From contig OZ022259.1 of NCBI GenBank assembly GCA_963978905.1, positions 3,410,001-3,474,000 of the forward strand: DNA of 64,000 nucleotides, written 5' to 3'. Source of the stretch: Trichostrongylus colubriformis (taxonomy: Eukaryota > Nematoda > Chromadorea > Rhabditida > Trichostrongylidae). Shown piece after piece: positions 10,833 to 24,000 of the stretch. Under the pieces are notes generated by a model. It was not told the origin of the DNA. It searched no databases and saw nothing but the letters and a program-made list of their open reading frames with translations. Every line of letters starts with the position of its first letter. The stretch's first letter is position 1. The position numbers and the translations under genes were made by a program.

Positions 10833-13800
10833 AAATCTTGCTCCCACGGCTAGACCTTTTGATGAGTCACGCCAAGCAGAGTACCCAGCCAAGGAGTCAT
10901 TGCGAGTAAATTCCGACCTCCCCTAATCCACTTCGAAACGGCTCTTAACAATTTTGGCTTCCATATTTGTAATTAGTATTCGGAGCTTTATCAACACGCT
11001 ACATAAGTCTTGTTTAATTTCGTGAAGAGCTGAAATCCCTCCTCAGTAAGTGACATACTATGACTGATTCGAATGAAGAGTATTTTTTTGGAGCCACCTA
11101 TAGTATGCCGACATCATCCGTAATAAAAGACGTAGAAAAGCTGCACTTTCAAAACCGAACACAACGCTTGACAGCTGGCTGGCATCCCCCCCCCACGACC
11201 CACCCAATCCAATGGTGTTCAATTCACAATGCACACATGTCCCCTGTAGACTATGCAGCTGACTGTACAGCTGTATCCACACGTTTACAGTCTCGCTACT
11301 GTGCCACCACTGATCACACGCCATGTACTTCGAGTAGTTCCATACCGCCGAAACATAGGAGCAACAAACGAGGTCGTTGTGGGAAACGGAAAATGACTCT
11401 CTATTGATAGCAACTCGTTTACGGCTATATTTCAGTGTCATTGTGATAAATTACCCATCACTACAGCCGTTTCAACCTGTCCGTGAAGTTGCCTTGGCTA
11501 TTAACTCAAAATTCACCTCAGAACTATTGGTGAGGAAGAAGGAGAAAAAAAAGGGCCACTGGAGTGGAAGTACACTCCATGCCCGATCTTCGTGTGTGTG
11601 CGTGTGAATCGCGAAGCATTAAAATGTGTGCTTGAAGGCATCATTATGGGTAATGACCCATGGCCGGGAGGACTGCGATAAAATTTCGAATCAAGAAACA
11701 TGATCTGTAGCGGAAGCGCGTTTGGAAAACGCGTCTTAGGGTCTTCATAGCGACCTCGCTACGCGGCGGCTGTCAAACGGCTTCTGATGGCAGAGTAGCT
11801 GTTGAGGCATCGGAAGGGAAGTGGGAGGGCAAGGAAGGATAGCTTATTTGTACTAGTGCTCCCCATAAATGTAAAGGCTAGGTGTAGAGAGAATGTGTAG
11901 CAGAACTAAAAAACGAAAAAACGCGCCTTCGGATCGCTACTGGGATCCTAGCGCGCGTGACCTCGAGCTGCAGCGCTTCAGTGGCCAAGTTGCCTCTGGT
12001 GGCGGATGAAAAAATTCTCGTGATTTCATTATGACATATGAAGTAAGTGAAAAAAAACAAACAGCAACAAAAAAAAAATGAGGGAAAATGCGCTCAAGAA
12101 CAAGAAAAACAGTTCATAATCAGAAATATTCAATTTGAATAATTTGAAGTGATTCTGAAGTGACTTAAACGCTCAACGTCTTTATAGGATGCCAAGGCTT
12201 CGTGTGTGCAAATGCAGCAATTAAGACTCGTCCAAACTGCGATTGTCCCACTGTGGACAAAATTTCCCTCTTTCGATGTCTTAGGGGGTCCGGTTGGTAC
12301 AATAATCCGCTATTCAGAAAGGCGTATGTTTACAAAGGAAGCTAATGATCCTAGAAAGCACTATACAGCGTGAAGCTATATGGACAGGGTGCCACTTTTA
12401 CAAGGCTTCACCGACCAGCAATCGTGTTATGCGCCGCGTGAGACCTCTACACGTCACAAAGGCACCGGACCAACAATTCAATGAAGCGGTAGGTGTGCGG
12501 CAAAAAAGGGGGGCTAGTAGTCCAGTAGGCGCGCTCGCCACATACAAATTGTTTTGAGGCAACATGTAGCATTCCACCCTTCTAAACTATAGTTAAATTA
12601 ATGCGTGATATCAAGTTGATTGTTCTCGAGATCCCTTCACATTCAGAAAAAATTAGTAGCAACTCGGACTTACAAGGGGCGAACTCACGACCGCCACCAT
12701 TTGCGCAGCAAGCGAACTATTATCTTACCGCCCGCCATGAAGGAAATAAACCAATGGGCAAAAAAGACTAACCAACAAGTTAGCCCTCACGCAATTCGGG
12801 TAAAGTAAATACATATGGACCAATGCAATCGCACGACTGAAAGTCGCCACGCATGGGATAGGCAAGTATTTGGCGTTAAGCTGCGTTTACTCTTTGCGAT
12901 ACTGCTTCGCACGAGCGTGCGCGTGTCGTCTCGCGCACTCTCACTTGAGCATGCTATTTTTCCTACGCAGCGCGCGACTCGCGACTGCTCACAGGCCAAT
13001 TATGAGCTCAGCGTCAGGTTGCAGGGAAAGATACAGTGTAACGGAAACGAAACGCCAGGTGGAGGTACCACACGTGACAAACCGCGTTGTCTGTCCCATA
13101 CGTCCAGGAAACTATGTTCCTTAGATCCTAAATCGCATAATCACAAATTCGCGGGTCATACTATGAAGGCTCTGGGCGACTAAGAGTGTGGTCTCACCTG
13201 GTAGGCCATACACACCGCTAACCATCAGTTTTAAGACCACCATATCGAGAAGAAATTGTCAAATTTCCGCTCAAAATGAAACGAATCAAAATAGGTAAAA
13301 CCGCAGTACATCGAAGAAGAGGTGTGCGACTTTACATGAGGATTTCGCAACGCGACGTACGAGGCACTGCGAGTGAGATAGTGTCTCCATATGTGGCCGG
13401 GTCCTGAAGCAATTTCCTCCTGAAATAAGTGTAGGACACGTCAATCGCTTTAGGACCCACCTACATGCGGCAACCTTAGCTAATACGCCGCCGTGCAAAA
13501 TGATGACGTAAGGTGCACACCTGAGGAGAAGCATCTAGAGCAGCCTCCGCATGGACTTACGCACATGACCAAAAAATTGAGGAATACGATCGTGGAACAA
13601 TCAAATAAAAAATTAGGGTCAACTTACGGAGTGTTTTGGGGAAGTTGTTATGATAAAAGGGAAAGGAGGCAAAGACGATGTGAAAAGACAAATGGTATAC
13701 GAAAAAATGGATCTCGTGCTGCTCATAATTTAACACGAAGCAACACTGGCTTCGAAGCGCATCATTGCGTTTTTTCCTTAGTATTGCGAAATACATGCGT

Positions 13801-14379
13801 CAGCCAATGAAGGCTATTCTCGTCGTCACAGCAAAATTACCCCAATCGTTCATTCATGCAAAATAAACCACTATTTCGATATGGGTGAGAACAAAATCCA
13901 AAATTAAAGATGAAACAGTTTAATCACACAAAAGAACCAAAAGCGTCAAAAATATCCGGAAATTTGAATGGAACCGAAAATTTTGCGAGTTCCATTCCAC
14001 CTAAAAGTCAACATGTCCGATAGATAGAGAAAAAAAGCATTTCAAAGGAATGTACCTCATTAGTACTCGAAGTTTTCAGTACGAGACAACACAGCGACGA
14101 CTATACGACGTGCTTTCACTGTTCGAGTGAAGCACGCTTACTCCCTGAATGTCAACATACTTTCATGAGCTTCACACGCGATGGCTGTAATGAGGAAAAG
14201 GGCAGCAAGGGCATAAATAGGGTGTGTTGCAAGTGTTCCGGTGATTAGTGTGGGGTCAGGTCATCCATGAGTGGGTTACCTCCTTTACAAAGCGATTGAT
14301 TTACTACCAATTTCAAGATCTTGCCTACGTAGCTGGTCTACTTATGTCAAGAATAGGGGTCGATGAATAAAGACAGATA
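10833..14379. other. Intergenic stretch, no supported gene
   Basis: Open frames of up to 127 codons (for example 11058-11441) show no motif or splice context. Bases 13330-13510 look like a family M4 copy (GATTTCGCAACGCGAC at 13341-13356, and GTCCT/TAGGAC words). Bases 12800-12990 are locally GC-rich with CGCGCG words. Nothing else is recognised. Confidence 0.45.
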
Positions 14380-14495
14380 CAGTGCACTTCGCACCGCTTG
14401 ATTGGGCGTGGCCTACGGACTTGGGTGAGAGTGTATCAAACGCTCTCACTCTCGCCACTCAGGCCACGCCCAATCAAGCGCTGCGAAATGGACTG
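14380..14495. mobile_element. Family M1 MITE, TA target site
   Basis: A 116-base palindrome. The left end is CAGTGCACTTCGCACCGC; the right end is the complement of CAGTCCATTTCGCAGCGC. Both arms carry TTGATTGGGCGTGGCC, and TA flanks each side (14378-14379, 14496-14497). This is typical of a mariner-type MITE. Confidence 0.85.
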
Positions 14496-15119
14496 TACTT
14501 GTGAAGGTAAATATGTAGTAAAGTTGGATATTTGTTACTTAAACGATTAACGTAGGGCATCTTCTATGAATACAATTTCTAGCAGAAAGCAGATACGATC
14601 TATGATGAAGTGAAAGCTAGTCACTGTAACACTCCATAATACAATGTTTCAGTCTAACAAGAATGTTAATCTCGTCGTTCCTGTAGTGAATTACCCCTCC
14701 CACAACACTGCTGACATGACCTCATGGAACACTGGTCGGAACACTTGCACGCCACCCGCATAAATACACATATCGCCGACCTTGGCGAACATGCACCGAA
14801 CCCTGCTCTAAAAATGGATAGATTTTGGAGTCACAATTTTTGGTTCACAACTTCACAATCCATTGTATTCAACCGCTTTATGCTTGAAAGCTGACGCATA
14901 ACGTAAAATTCTCCACTAAAGCATCAACATCAGCTTTTAAAGCATACGGCGAGAGCTCTAGTGTACCAGAACTTATATATCAATTCTTGTGCTTAAATTC
15001 GAAAAAGACACAAAACTGAAAACGAGAAACTCGGCAAATAAATAAATGATTTCGGCGAATGTGCTGAGTAACGGAACCAATGAAAAAAGATTGGTGTGGT
15101 TTTTAAAAGATTTTCAAGC

Positions 15120-15240
15120 GTTTGGCTACCGCCAGACTTCGCGATTTTGCGGCGTCCCGGCTCCACACGCTAAGTTGCGGCGTTGCAAAATTTCAAAGTC
15201 GTATAGGATTGCGACGCCGCAAAATTGCAAAGTCTAATGG
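15120..15240. mobile_element. Family M2 inverted-repeat element
   Basis: The left part has GCCAGACTTCGCGATTTTGC and the right part has its relaxed complement (CGCCGCAAAATTGCAAAGTC). The family is defined by the end GGCCGCCGTCAGACTTCGCG. Further partial copies lie at 15455-15530 and 15995-16060. Confidence 0.65.
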
Positions 15241-16159
15241 CGACATTTGCAAATAAAAAACAAGATTTTGGAGTAGTTTTATAACAGTATAAGCTAAGGT
15301 ATACATAGATATGTGAAGCCACTCACTCATGACAATAGAAAGTAGTTCCAGTTCCATTCAAAAGAAAAATTTCTTAATAATCCTCAAAAGCACCGAACAG
15401 GAGCACTTACATCGTATTACGGTAGCTGAACGAGTTTACTACATAAGGAATGTCAGACATTGCGATTCTGCGAAGCCTCCAATTCGCATGCAACACCGCG
15501 ACACCACAAAATCGCAAAGCATGGCTTCGGCTCAATGAGAACACGTCTGTAGCGCGCTGCAGAGAGGGCCTCCGGACAGCTTTAGTCTCTCCAGGGATGA
15601 GCGACACAACTGAATGCTGCATGTTCCCTACGAAATAAAGAGATCGCTCACTTAATGGACTCGTAAAAGGAAATGTTAATCCACTTTCCTACCTGAAAAT
15701 GAACCAATGCGTTACTGAGCACTCTGGATCATAAGACATTTGTTTACATCTTGTTTAAATGATGACTCTCAATAGAGTTTTGGCGTTACTTACAGGGATT
15801 TTTCACTAAAAAATCAAAAGCAACTTGTGAAACGAACGGAGAATTAGAGCAGCCACCAGATGGAACGTGGTTCCACGCGAATGCCACACAAAAATGCGCA
15901 TCGCACCAAAAAGTTAAACGGATTATGGCCATTTGCAGTAATCACAAAGCGCAATGACCATGTCTGAAATACAATGTTCGGCGCGGTTATACTTTGCAAC
16001 CAGTTTGCAGTTCGAGCAAAGATTGATAGATCGCAGAATCGCTAACACCGCGACAAATTATGTATGCGGGGTTCAATGTAGGTTGTGGTGAAGGGAAACG
16101 AGTACAGAGGGGATAAGGTGCCAGTGTGGTGTTGCCTGCTTCACGCGTTGCGACGGCAA

Positions 16160-16299
16160 GGCCACCGTCAGACTTCGCGATTTTGCGATTTTGAGGAGTC
16201 CCGGCTTCGCACGAGAAGTTGCGACGTTGCACAATCTCATGCTCTTAGTATCGCGCGCGAAAGTGAAATGACGCATAACCGCGAAGTCTGACGGTGGCC
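16160..16299. mobile_element. Family M2 inverted-repeat element
   Basis: The left end is GGCCACCGTCAGACTTCGCG and the right end is its complement CGCGAAGTCTGACGGTGGCC with one base different. The middle holds GC-rich words typical of the family. Confidence 0.8.
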
Positions 16300-16598
16300 C
16301 AACTTCGATTCTAGAATCCAAAAACTGCGTGATTACGCGATCGCAGATCTGCCACGCATGCGAGATTTGACCCCAGGTTAAGCACCCAGATGTGTAAACC
16401 ATACCTACAGATAACATTCAACCCCTTCCAAGCGAAATCATCCACACTCACCTCCCCCCCCCCTCTTCCGCAGGATTGGCTCAAGATCCGTAATCAACAT
16501 CTATACAGATCTTCAGAATCCGTTGGATTGGACCAGGGAGGAAGGAGAAAAAGATTGTTTGCGCACAGACACGAATCCGCACACATCACGTTCTGTTA

Positions 16599-16748
16599 CA
16601 GTCCTTTCGGAAAAACTGACGGGGCGTGTCCCACGGACTTGGATAAACGTGTATCACTCTCAACTTTCCCACCCCGCCACACACTCTCACTCTCGCCATC
16701 CACTCAAGTCCGTAGGACACGCCCCGTCCGTTTTTCCGAAATGGACTG
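16599..16748. mobile_element. Family M1 MITE, TA target site
   Basis: A 150-base element. The ends are CAGTCCTTTCGGAAAAACTG and the complement of CAGTCCATTTCGGAAAAACG. It is flanked by TA (16597-16598, 16749-16750). The inner arms carry ACGGGGCGTGTCC and GGACTTGG. Confidence 0.85.
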
Positions 16749-18023
16749 TATAGTGGGTTGACAACTCGAAGAGAAGCGGAAACTCACAAAAAGACAACAA
16801 AATACCCATACATCATTTTCAAAACGATACTTACGCTGAGACCAGAAAAATGACCGGAGCCTACTTGGTCATGCCACTCTTTAGAGATAAGTTCCTAGTG
16901 CGAAGCTTTCTTACGGAATCCTTAGCACCACTAAAGCGCTTCACCTATTAAACGTAATCCCGGAATGTGCCCACGAGATAGCACCAATCACAAATACAAT
17001 GAATGTGAACCAAAATTTAATGTTAATCGGCGCCACAAAATAATCCTCGACCAGCCGGTGTTACGGCTTCATCCCGACGTCATCATATTTAAAGAGCTAA
17101 GAAAATAATGCGACCGTCCATGCAAATAGTGATCCACGGGTGAGTTTCATTTCCCAGTATCTAGGGTGCACCCATACTTTGCGACGCAGCCGTATGAGCC
17201 TTGCATTTCGCAGTCGAAATCTGATTTCCTAATCGATCATGTCACAGGGCATCATCGCTGGCATAAGACACTGTATCACGATCGGTTTAGAAACGAAAAG
17301 TGAGAGGTTAGATGCATCAGTCGTTGTACTGTGTGACACAGTATGAAAGCACCTTCAGCCTGCAGATGATAAGGCGTGTGACCTGATACACCACCCATTT
17401 TCTTGTCTTTTCCAATTTGAATAGAGCCCTAACGCGGGCTACACTCTATTGTAATCGAAAAGCAACACGGTCGATTCCTAGCATTCCGTAAAAGAACTTT
17501 ACGGGCCACGACCCAATCGATGGCTACCTCTGAAACCTTCAAAACTTTCACACCGTAAGGAAACCATTTATTGATTAGAAAAGCTTATTTACAAAATATC
17601 ATCAAAATAGTACAGGGTTAAAACATTGTTCAGAAAAAAAACTGGTTTTTATGAACGTTATTGTATCTGGGCAGTGTTGCAAACATGTTAGTTAAACGCA
17701 GTAAGAGATACAGATCACATCATTTACAATAATTTCAGGTTAATCATGTTGGCGACCTGCTGGGCCAGAAAGAAGAAGCGGTGAGTTGCATTCCGACCTT
17801 CTACACCATGTAAGCAATGGAAAAAAGTTCAAAAACCAAATTCTTAGAAGACAGTTTCGCTCAAAACGTTAACTACAGACTAACTCATCAGTTTTCTTTC
17901 AGATACGAACGACAATTACAGAGAGCAGTTATGGAGACGAGCAAACTTACATTGTAAAAGATGCATGTATCAATGTAGCAAAAGGAATAAATGAATAGAA
18001 ATCTACAACTCAAAACAAAATAT

Positions 18024-21000
18024 CTACCAACGCTGGAGCTTCCTCACCAGTTGGACATCTGACGGTTTCACGGTAATACGTTTCGCGTGGATGGCGCATG
18101 TGTTAGCGTCATCGAATAGTTGAACCAGATGCATTTCGGCAGCCTTCAAACAAAATTTTTACAAACATAAAAGCGCAGAACCTCGGAATCCCAGTAAAAC
18201 AGTTGTATGCCATTGGAACAGAATATCTGCGAGGCCGCGTGAGCGCACCACGCGATGCATGTGAGATCGGGGCACCGTGTGTAGTAGGGTCCTCAGGCGA
18301 TACCGTGTTTAATGCCCAAAATAAGGCCTATGTTTCAGCACCGCTTTGAGACCAACTATATTCGACGAACTCAGCTTCTAGTCACTGGTCGCATGCCTGT
18401 CGCTACAACGGGAATTTTCTGTCTTGATGGCTTGCAGCAAATAGACTAAGGCACTACAAAATACGCACGACTAATCGTGCTAACAAAGTAGAGGATAATG
18501 AATGATCACAAGAAACAAAAACAGTCCCGGCTGATGTTTGACGCTACAACTTGAACCAGTTTTACAAACCACACAAACCTACAAACTACCCTGCCGACCT
18601 GGCATTATCCTCGAAGGATTGCAATCATTGAAAAGTTTCGTCTCATGCTTATGAATACCCCTCTGATCGTCACTGCCAGATATCGGGTGGGTGACGACTG
18701 GTCGAATTTTCGCGCGACCGCCCGCGGCGAGCACGAGTCGTTTGTATTAGGTCTATGCAGAATAAACGGCCAAAACGGACTACTTTTTTCAAAACGCCAT
18801 AACTTCGCTCAGACACAACTTTATTTGTCGAAATAAAAACCGTTCGAATCTACACAACCTTGCCAACGATCTGGTAAAGAAAATATGCCATCATGATCAA
18901 ATTCAGGATTGCGAAAATTAATGAAGTCAACGATGGCATTTTCAACATGCATCGTTTCGGCGAACTCCTTCTGACCCAGGTTTGCATCGAGAACCGGGAA
19001 AAAGTGGTAATTCGTCAGAGATAGGTCTGAGGAATAAGGGGGGTGAGGGAGAGTCTCGATCAGTTTCTGCTGGGTGACTTGCGAACTGTGGGGTTTTGCG
19101 TTGTTTTGCGCACCCAGTAAAAAAATGATGCAGTTAGGCATCGAGCCTCTCCCTCACCCCCCTTATTCCCCAGACCTATCCCTGACGGATTACCACTTTT
19201 TCGGGTTCCCGATGCAAATCTGCGGCAGAAAAATTATGCACGGTAAAAATGCCATTCTTGACTTTATTGATTCTCGCAATCCAGAATTTGATCGTGATGG
19301 TATATTTTCCTTACCAGATCGTTGGCAAGGTTGTGTAGATTCGAATGGTTTTTATTTCGACAAATAAAGTTGTGTCTGAGCGAAGTTATGGCCAATTACG
19401 TTTCGGCCATTTATTCTGCATACACCTAATAATTCTGATCAAGACGCATTGGGCTGGTAGCGTAAGGGACCTATATAGATTGAAAATTGGAAGTTCAACC
19501 TTCAAGGGTCCTTTACGGTACCAGCTCATTGCTTCTTTAGCGGGATGACAAACGATTCGTACTGACGGCGCCACAAGTGCGACGCCGCGAAGCGAAAATT
19601 CGACCACTCCACCCTCACCCCCCACATATTACACAAAGTACCTTGAACATCATACCTCTTGCAAAGCGTCGCATGCCTCGTAGGCGAAGCGATATTCGGA
19701 ATTAGGGTACAATTCTTGTACCACTTCTCGAATGACGCGTTGTAGAGGCAACTGTAATTGTCAGGATAACAACAGTTAAAAAAGATAAGGAATAGAACGC
19801 ACCTTCGGAATCAAATGACAAGTGAGTTTTTGAAACTTCCGAATTTCTTTCAATGCCAAGGCGCCTGGTCGATGACGCCGTTTCATTGACATCCTAGGAA
19901 GGGCTTTTGCACCGAACCTCGGTGTGCCACCTCAATAGAAATTGTTTTAAATTAAGTTCAAACATCTCGCAACAGCTCAGTATAGATTTTTATATGAACA
20001 AAATGAGCGCTGTCCTACCTGATCGCCTCGACGGGCCAGCTGCTCTGCGGTCGATTTCATCGAAATCGCGATATACCATTTTTCTACTCCCTCCAGCTCT
20101 TTCTGGAGGAAATTCATCGCCGCTCATCATTCTGTAAAATTCAGAATCACTCTCTACCGTCACCCGATTTCGGATTGACCCACAGATGTCCACGCCTTTG
20201 CATTGAACCTGTGGTGCGCGAGACCACGGCATTTTTGTTAACCCGGTATGTTCTCAATTAAAGCTCGGAGGATGCAAAATGAAAAGTAAACGACTGCCGA
20301 AACATTTTCCTGCACAGATTGGATAATACACCCTTGATAATCATTAGATGTCTCATGCTCCCGATAATCAGATCAGTCGAGGCACTAGATCCTTAGGTAA
20401 CAATCCAGGTTTTACCATTTTTGCACCGCCACGCTGCGCCATCAGGACTACCACTCCCACATGAATGCACGCCAGCCATGCCTATGCTCAGCTGATTAAC
20501 TAGGAGCCTATAGAATCACCCATCAAGTTCCTGTTCCTTTCCTCAAGTAAGTGAGTCGACTGACCAAAATCGCCGGGTGCCTTCAAGGCCACACAATGAA
20601 AAACATAGACAAAAAATTCGCCCATGAAATTTTGTGGCATTTCACACCCACCTAAGTTTCGACACTATCCAAAGAAGGGATAGGAGGCCAGAAACCAGAG
20701 AACGAACTATGACCATTCAAGCAACGCAGATCAGGTTTTGCAGTGGAACGATCTAGTATGAAAACCCACCTTCGCTCCGCAGCAGGGAATCGCTTCAAAT
20801 TTGATAGTGAGGCATCATCATCTTGTTCTCGAATGTTGGGCACCATCGGTATCGAGGAGTCACGGGGGCTTAAAAAATGTAAATTAGCAGCAACAAAAAA
20901 CACTAGAAGAATGAAATAGAAGGCACGCTATAACTCACACTTCTAACGGAGCTTCTCGATGATCAGTCATGTACTCGTTGACCTGCAGCCCCTTCATAGC

Positions 21001-24000
21001 TACACGCTCCGTCCTGTGCTGGGGATTTCTGTAACAGCTCCCGGTTTTATTTAACTTACAGCTCTTTTGATAGTAAGAAAAATAAGCATGAGCAACGAAT
21101 ATAACCGAACTCCACATCCAAAAACACCTAAAAGTACATAATTCGCAGAAAACTCACCTATAGCTTGGCTTTCTACGGTAACTATTCAGGTGATCATCAA
21201 GATCATCTACCATGTATTCATTTCTGCTTTCGTGAGCTCTCGAATATGATGGGTAGAGATTTTCGCGATCATCAAGTTGCCTGCTGAAAATACAAAATAG
21301 AATTTGTTAAAATAGCAGTGAGCTGGGGAATTCTTTTTCGGATGGGAACGGATGCACACAACTGCAGTGCTGCAGTTTTACAACCGCACTCACAAACCAA
21401 CCTTAATTAGTCGCTTTTGACCAACGCAGCAATGAGTGCACACCTTATCCACGTTTCATTGAATCAGACTGTATTTCCCAAACTATTGATTCTTTACAAT
21501 CAATCAAACCAACGGTCTCGACATCATGGGGCGACCACGAAGAAATGTAATGCAACCTAATGATGCTGTTCAGCTGCAGAAGCAAGGGATGTTTCACAAT
21601 GTGAGCGGTGACTTTGGGGAATCTTTCCATGCGTGGACAGACCTCGACAGGCCGCTCGTAAATATCGTAGGTTTTCTTAGACATGTCAGTTATTACATGA
21701 GATTACTTAAGAAGGCAAGAAGTTCTTATTATCATACAGGAAAACTTTCGTTATATCTCGCACGAGCTCAGCACCCGACCGACCATTTTGAAAAAGAGGA
21801 TGCGCTATAAGGAGAGAGGATTTTTCGGCATTCTTTATACTTGCGCGGGGTCAACTGGCGTTCTTCCGCGCCCCTGCGTAAACGGGCTCAAATGAACATA
21901 CTGCCGCGCAGAAATGAATTTACCCTTCTATATTAAAATTTGGACACCTCCAAATGCATCAAGAAGAAATTTCCTTTGTGGCATTCAAACATACCTGCGA
22001 TTGTCCGTTGGTCTTGCATAGCTTCGTTCAGTCATATATTCACTTGTACCATCAAAATTTCGTGAAAAACTCGGGTCCATGCGCTGACGACTGTACTGTT
22101 CTCTAAATTAACGTGCATCACATTAACAACGCACTTTTTCCAAAAATATACTGCACTTACACCTAGCGAAGCAGCGATTTTGCGAATCTGGAAATCGCAG
22201 AATCACAAAATCGCATATGCCCTCACACGAATGACAGTGACAGTGCTTACATGATCGCTGTCAATCACACAGTACAGTCCATTTCGGCAAAAAAAAACTG
22301 TCGGGGTGTGTCCTACGGACTTGGGTGAATGACGAGAGTGAGAGTACGTGGCGAGAGTGGGAATGTGTGGCGGGGTGAGAGAGTTGAGTTTAATACACGT
22401 TCATTCAGGTCCGTAGGACACGCCCCGTCAGTTTTCCCGAAATGGACTGTACAGGAACTCTCCCATAAGCGATGTACTTTCGACATTACCCCCCACAACT
22501 ACTCACGGTGAGAAACGTATTATAAGCTTCATGCGCCACGGTAGTTCACGGGTATGCGCTTTGGCAAAACCGCAGAGTCGCACAATCGTTAGAACGATAC
22601 GTAGCTGATGTGAAAACTTCAAAGTGATAACAAGTAGTTTGCTAGATATGACAGCAGCTTGATACGATAGAACTAACTATGAACTAACCTTTGTGCCGGG
22701 CGGTTGCTATATTCTGGTTCCTCTACCATATACTCATTCCTAGCTCCAGCTGTTCTCGATTTTGACATGCTCCTGCTTTCTTCTCCTATATACTGCTTAC
22801 TGAAAATTCCCAATTAGATTAGCAAACACCTGCGGACTCCGCGATTTTGTGATGTTGCAATTCCGCACTCCAATTCATAGTATTGCAGAATCCCGCGTAT
22901 CAGAAGCATTGCGAGAGTGCGACACCGCAAAATCGTGGAAAGACAATTTGGTGTCAAGTTAACGGTAGCTTCGAACCAAGAAACTGAATAATAACTTCGA
23001 AAACCAGAAGCGCTGGAATCCTCTGTGACCAGCAACCCTTACCTGCGATTGTCCGTCGGCCTCGCATAGCTGCGATCAGTCATGTATTCGTTCGGACCAT
23101 CGGAATTTTGCGAGAAGCTTGGATCTATACGCTGGCGATGATTCTGCTCTCTGAATTCAGATACTCAGTACTGTTTGGCACTGCAGCTTCTCTCACGAAG
23201 TGATGCACTTAGAGTTATCCAGAACCAACTTTCGCATTGGGCGGCTGTTATACTCGCGTTCGGGTGCCATATATTCACCTCTAGTTCCATTCATTCTCGA
23301 ATTCGATGGGTATCTTTCCTGCTCTGCATAGTGCCTACTGAAATATCAGATGTCCAACAAACAGAGCTGTCACATAAACTCACATCCACACAAAAATGGA
23401 TAGCTTCTTAGTCGAACAGCATTCATTTGATCAATACTGCAGCTCTTACCTTCGATTTCCGAGTGGCCTTGCATAGTTTGGCTCGACAGTCATATATTCG
23501 TTTGGTCCATCGTAGTCAGCAGATCTAGTTCTGAAAACGGCAACGGTGATATTTTGATGTGATGAGGATCAACATTTCCCGAATACTGTTATGAGGAAAT
23601 GCCCACAACATCGTTACCCAATACCAGTGTATAATAAGGTTGAGAGAAAAAAAACTATTTCCATCCTCACTCTCCCCGCAAGAAGAAATTCGTTAAAAAT
23701 ACATCGACATAACAAATACGTGTTATTTTAAAACACTTAACATAAACTTACGAAGTCTCTCGATCTTCCTGTCTAGTGGGCGACTGGGGATACTCGATAG
23801 AATATTGAGGTTCTGCTCGATCACGTTGAAAATGTGAGTCGTCCCTAAAGAACAGGGACTATAGCAAGGCATAAGAATTTTTTTGAGGACTTCTTGGGGC
23901 ATAGATGTGGACGAGCAATTTCTCCACATGCAAACAGGGACTACTGCAATACCTTAACACTATGAGGTTGTAGGAATTCAAAAGTGCAAATTTTTGTTTG

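Larger units (their letters stand above)
14496..18023. other. Intergenic stretch downstream of the CENP-A gene
   Basis: Contains several MITEs, listed separately. On the minus strand an AATAAA lies at 17572-17567, about 450 bases past the CENP-A stop, and could be its poly(A) signal. A minus-strand frame of about 32 codons ends at 17725 (reading RFFFLAQQVANMINL). It is not linked to a gene. Confidence 0.4.

Noticed and set aside
11058..11441. Open frames on both strands over 115-127 codons
   Set aside because: Neither shows a motif. Mutual openness points to composition, not coding.
17725..17830. Possible last exon (RFFFLAQQVANMINL) downstream of CENP-A
   Set aside because: About 32 open codons can arise by chance. 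The CENP-A frame ends properly at 18024 and joining this piece needs poor splice sites.
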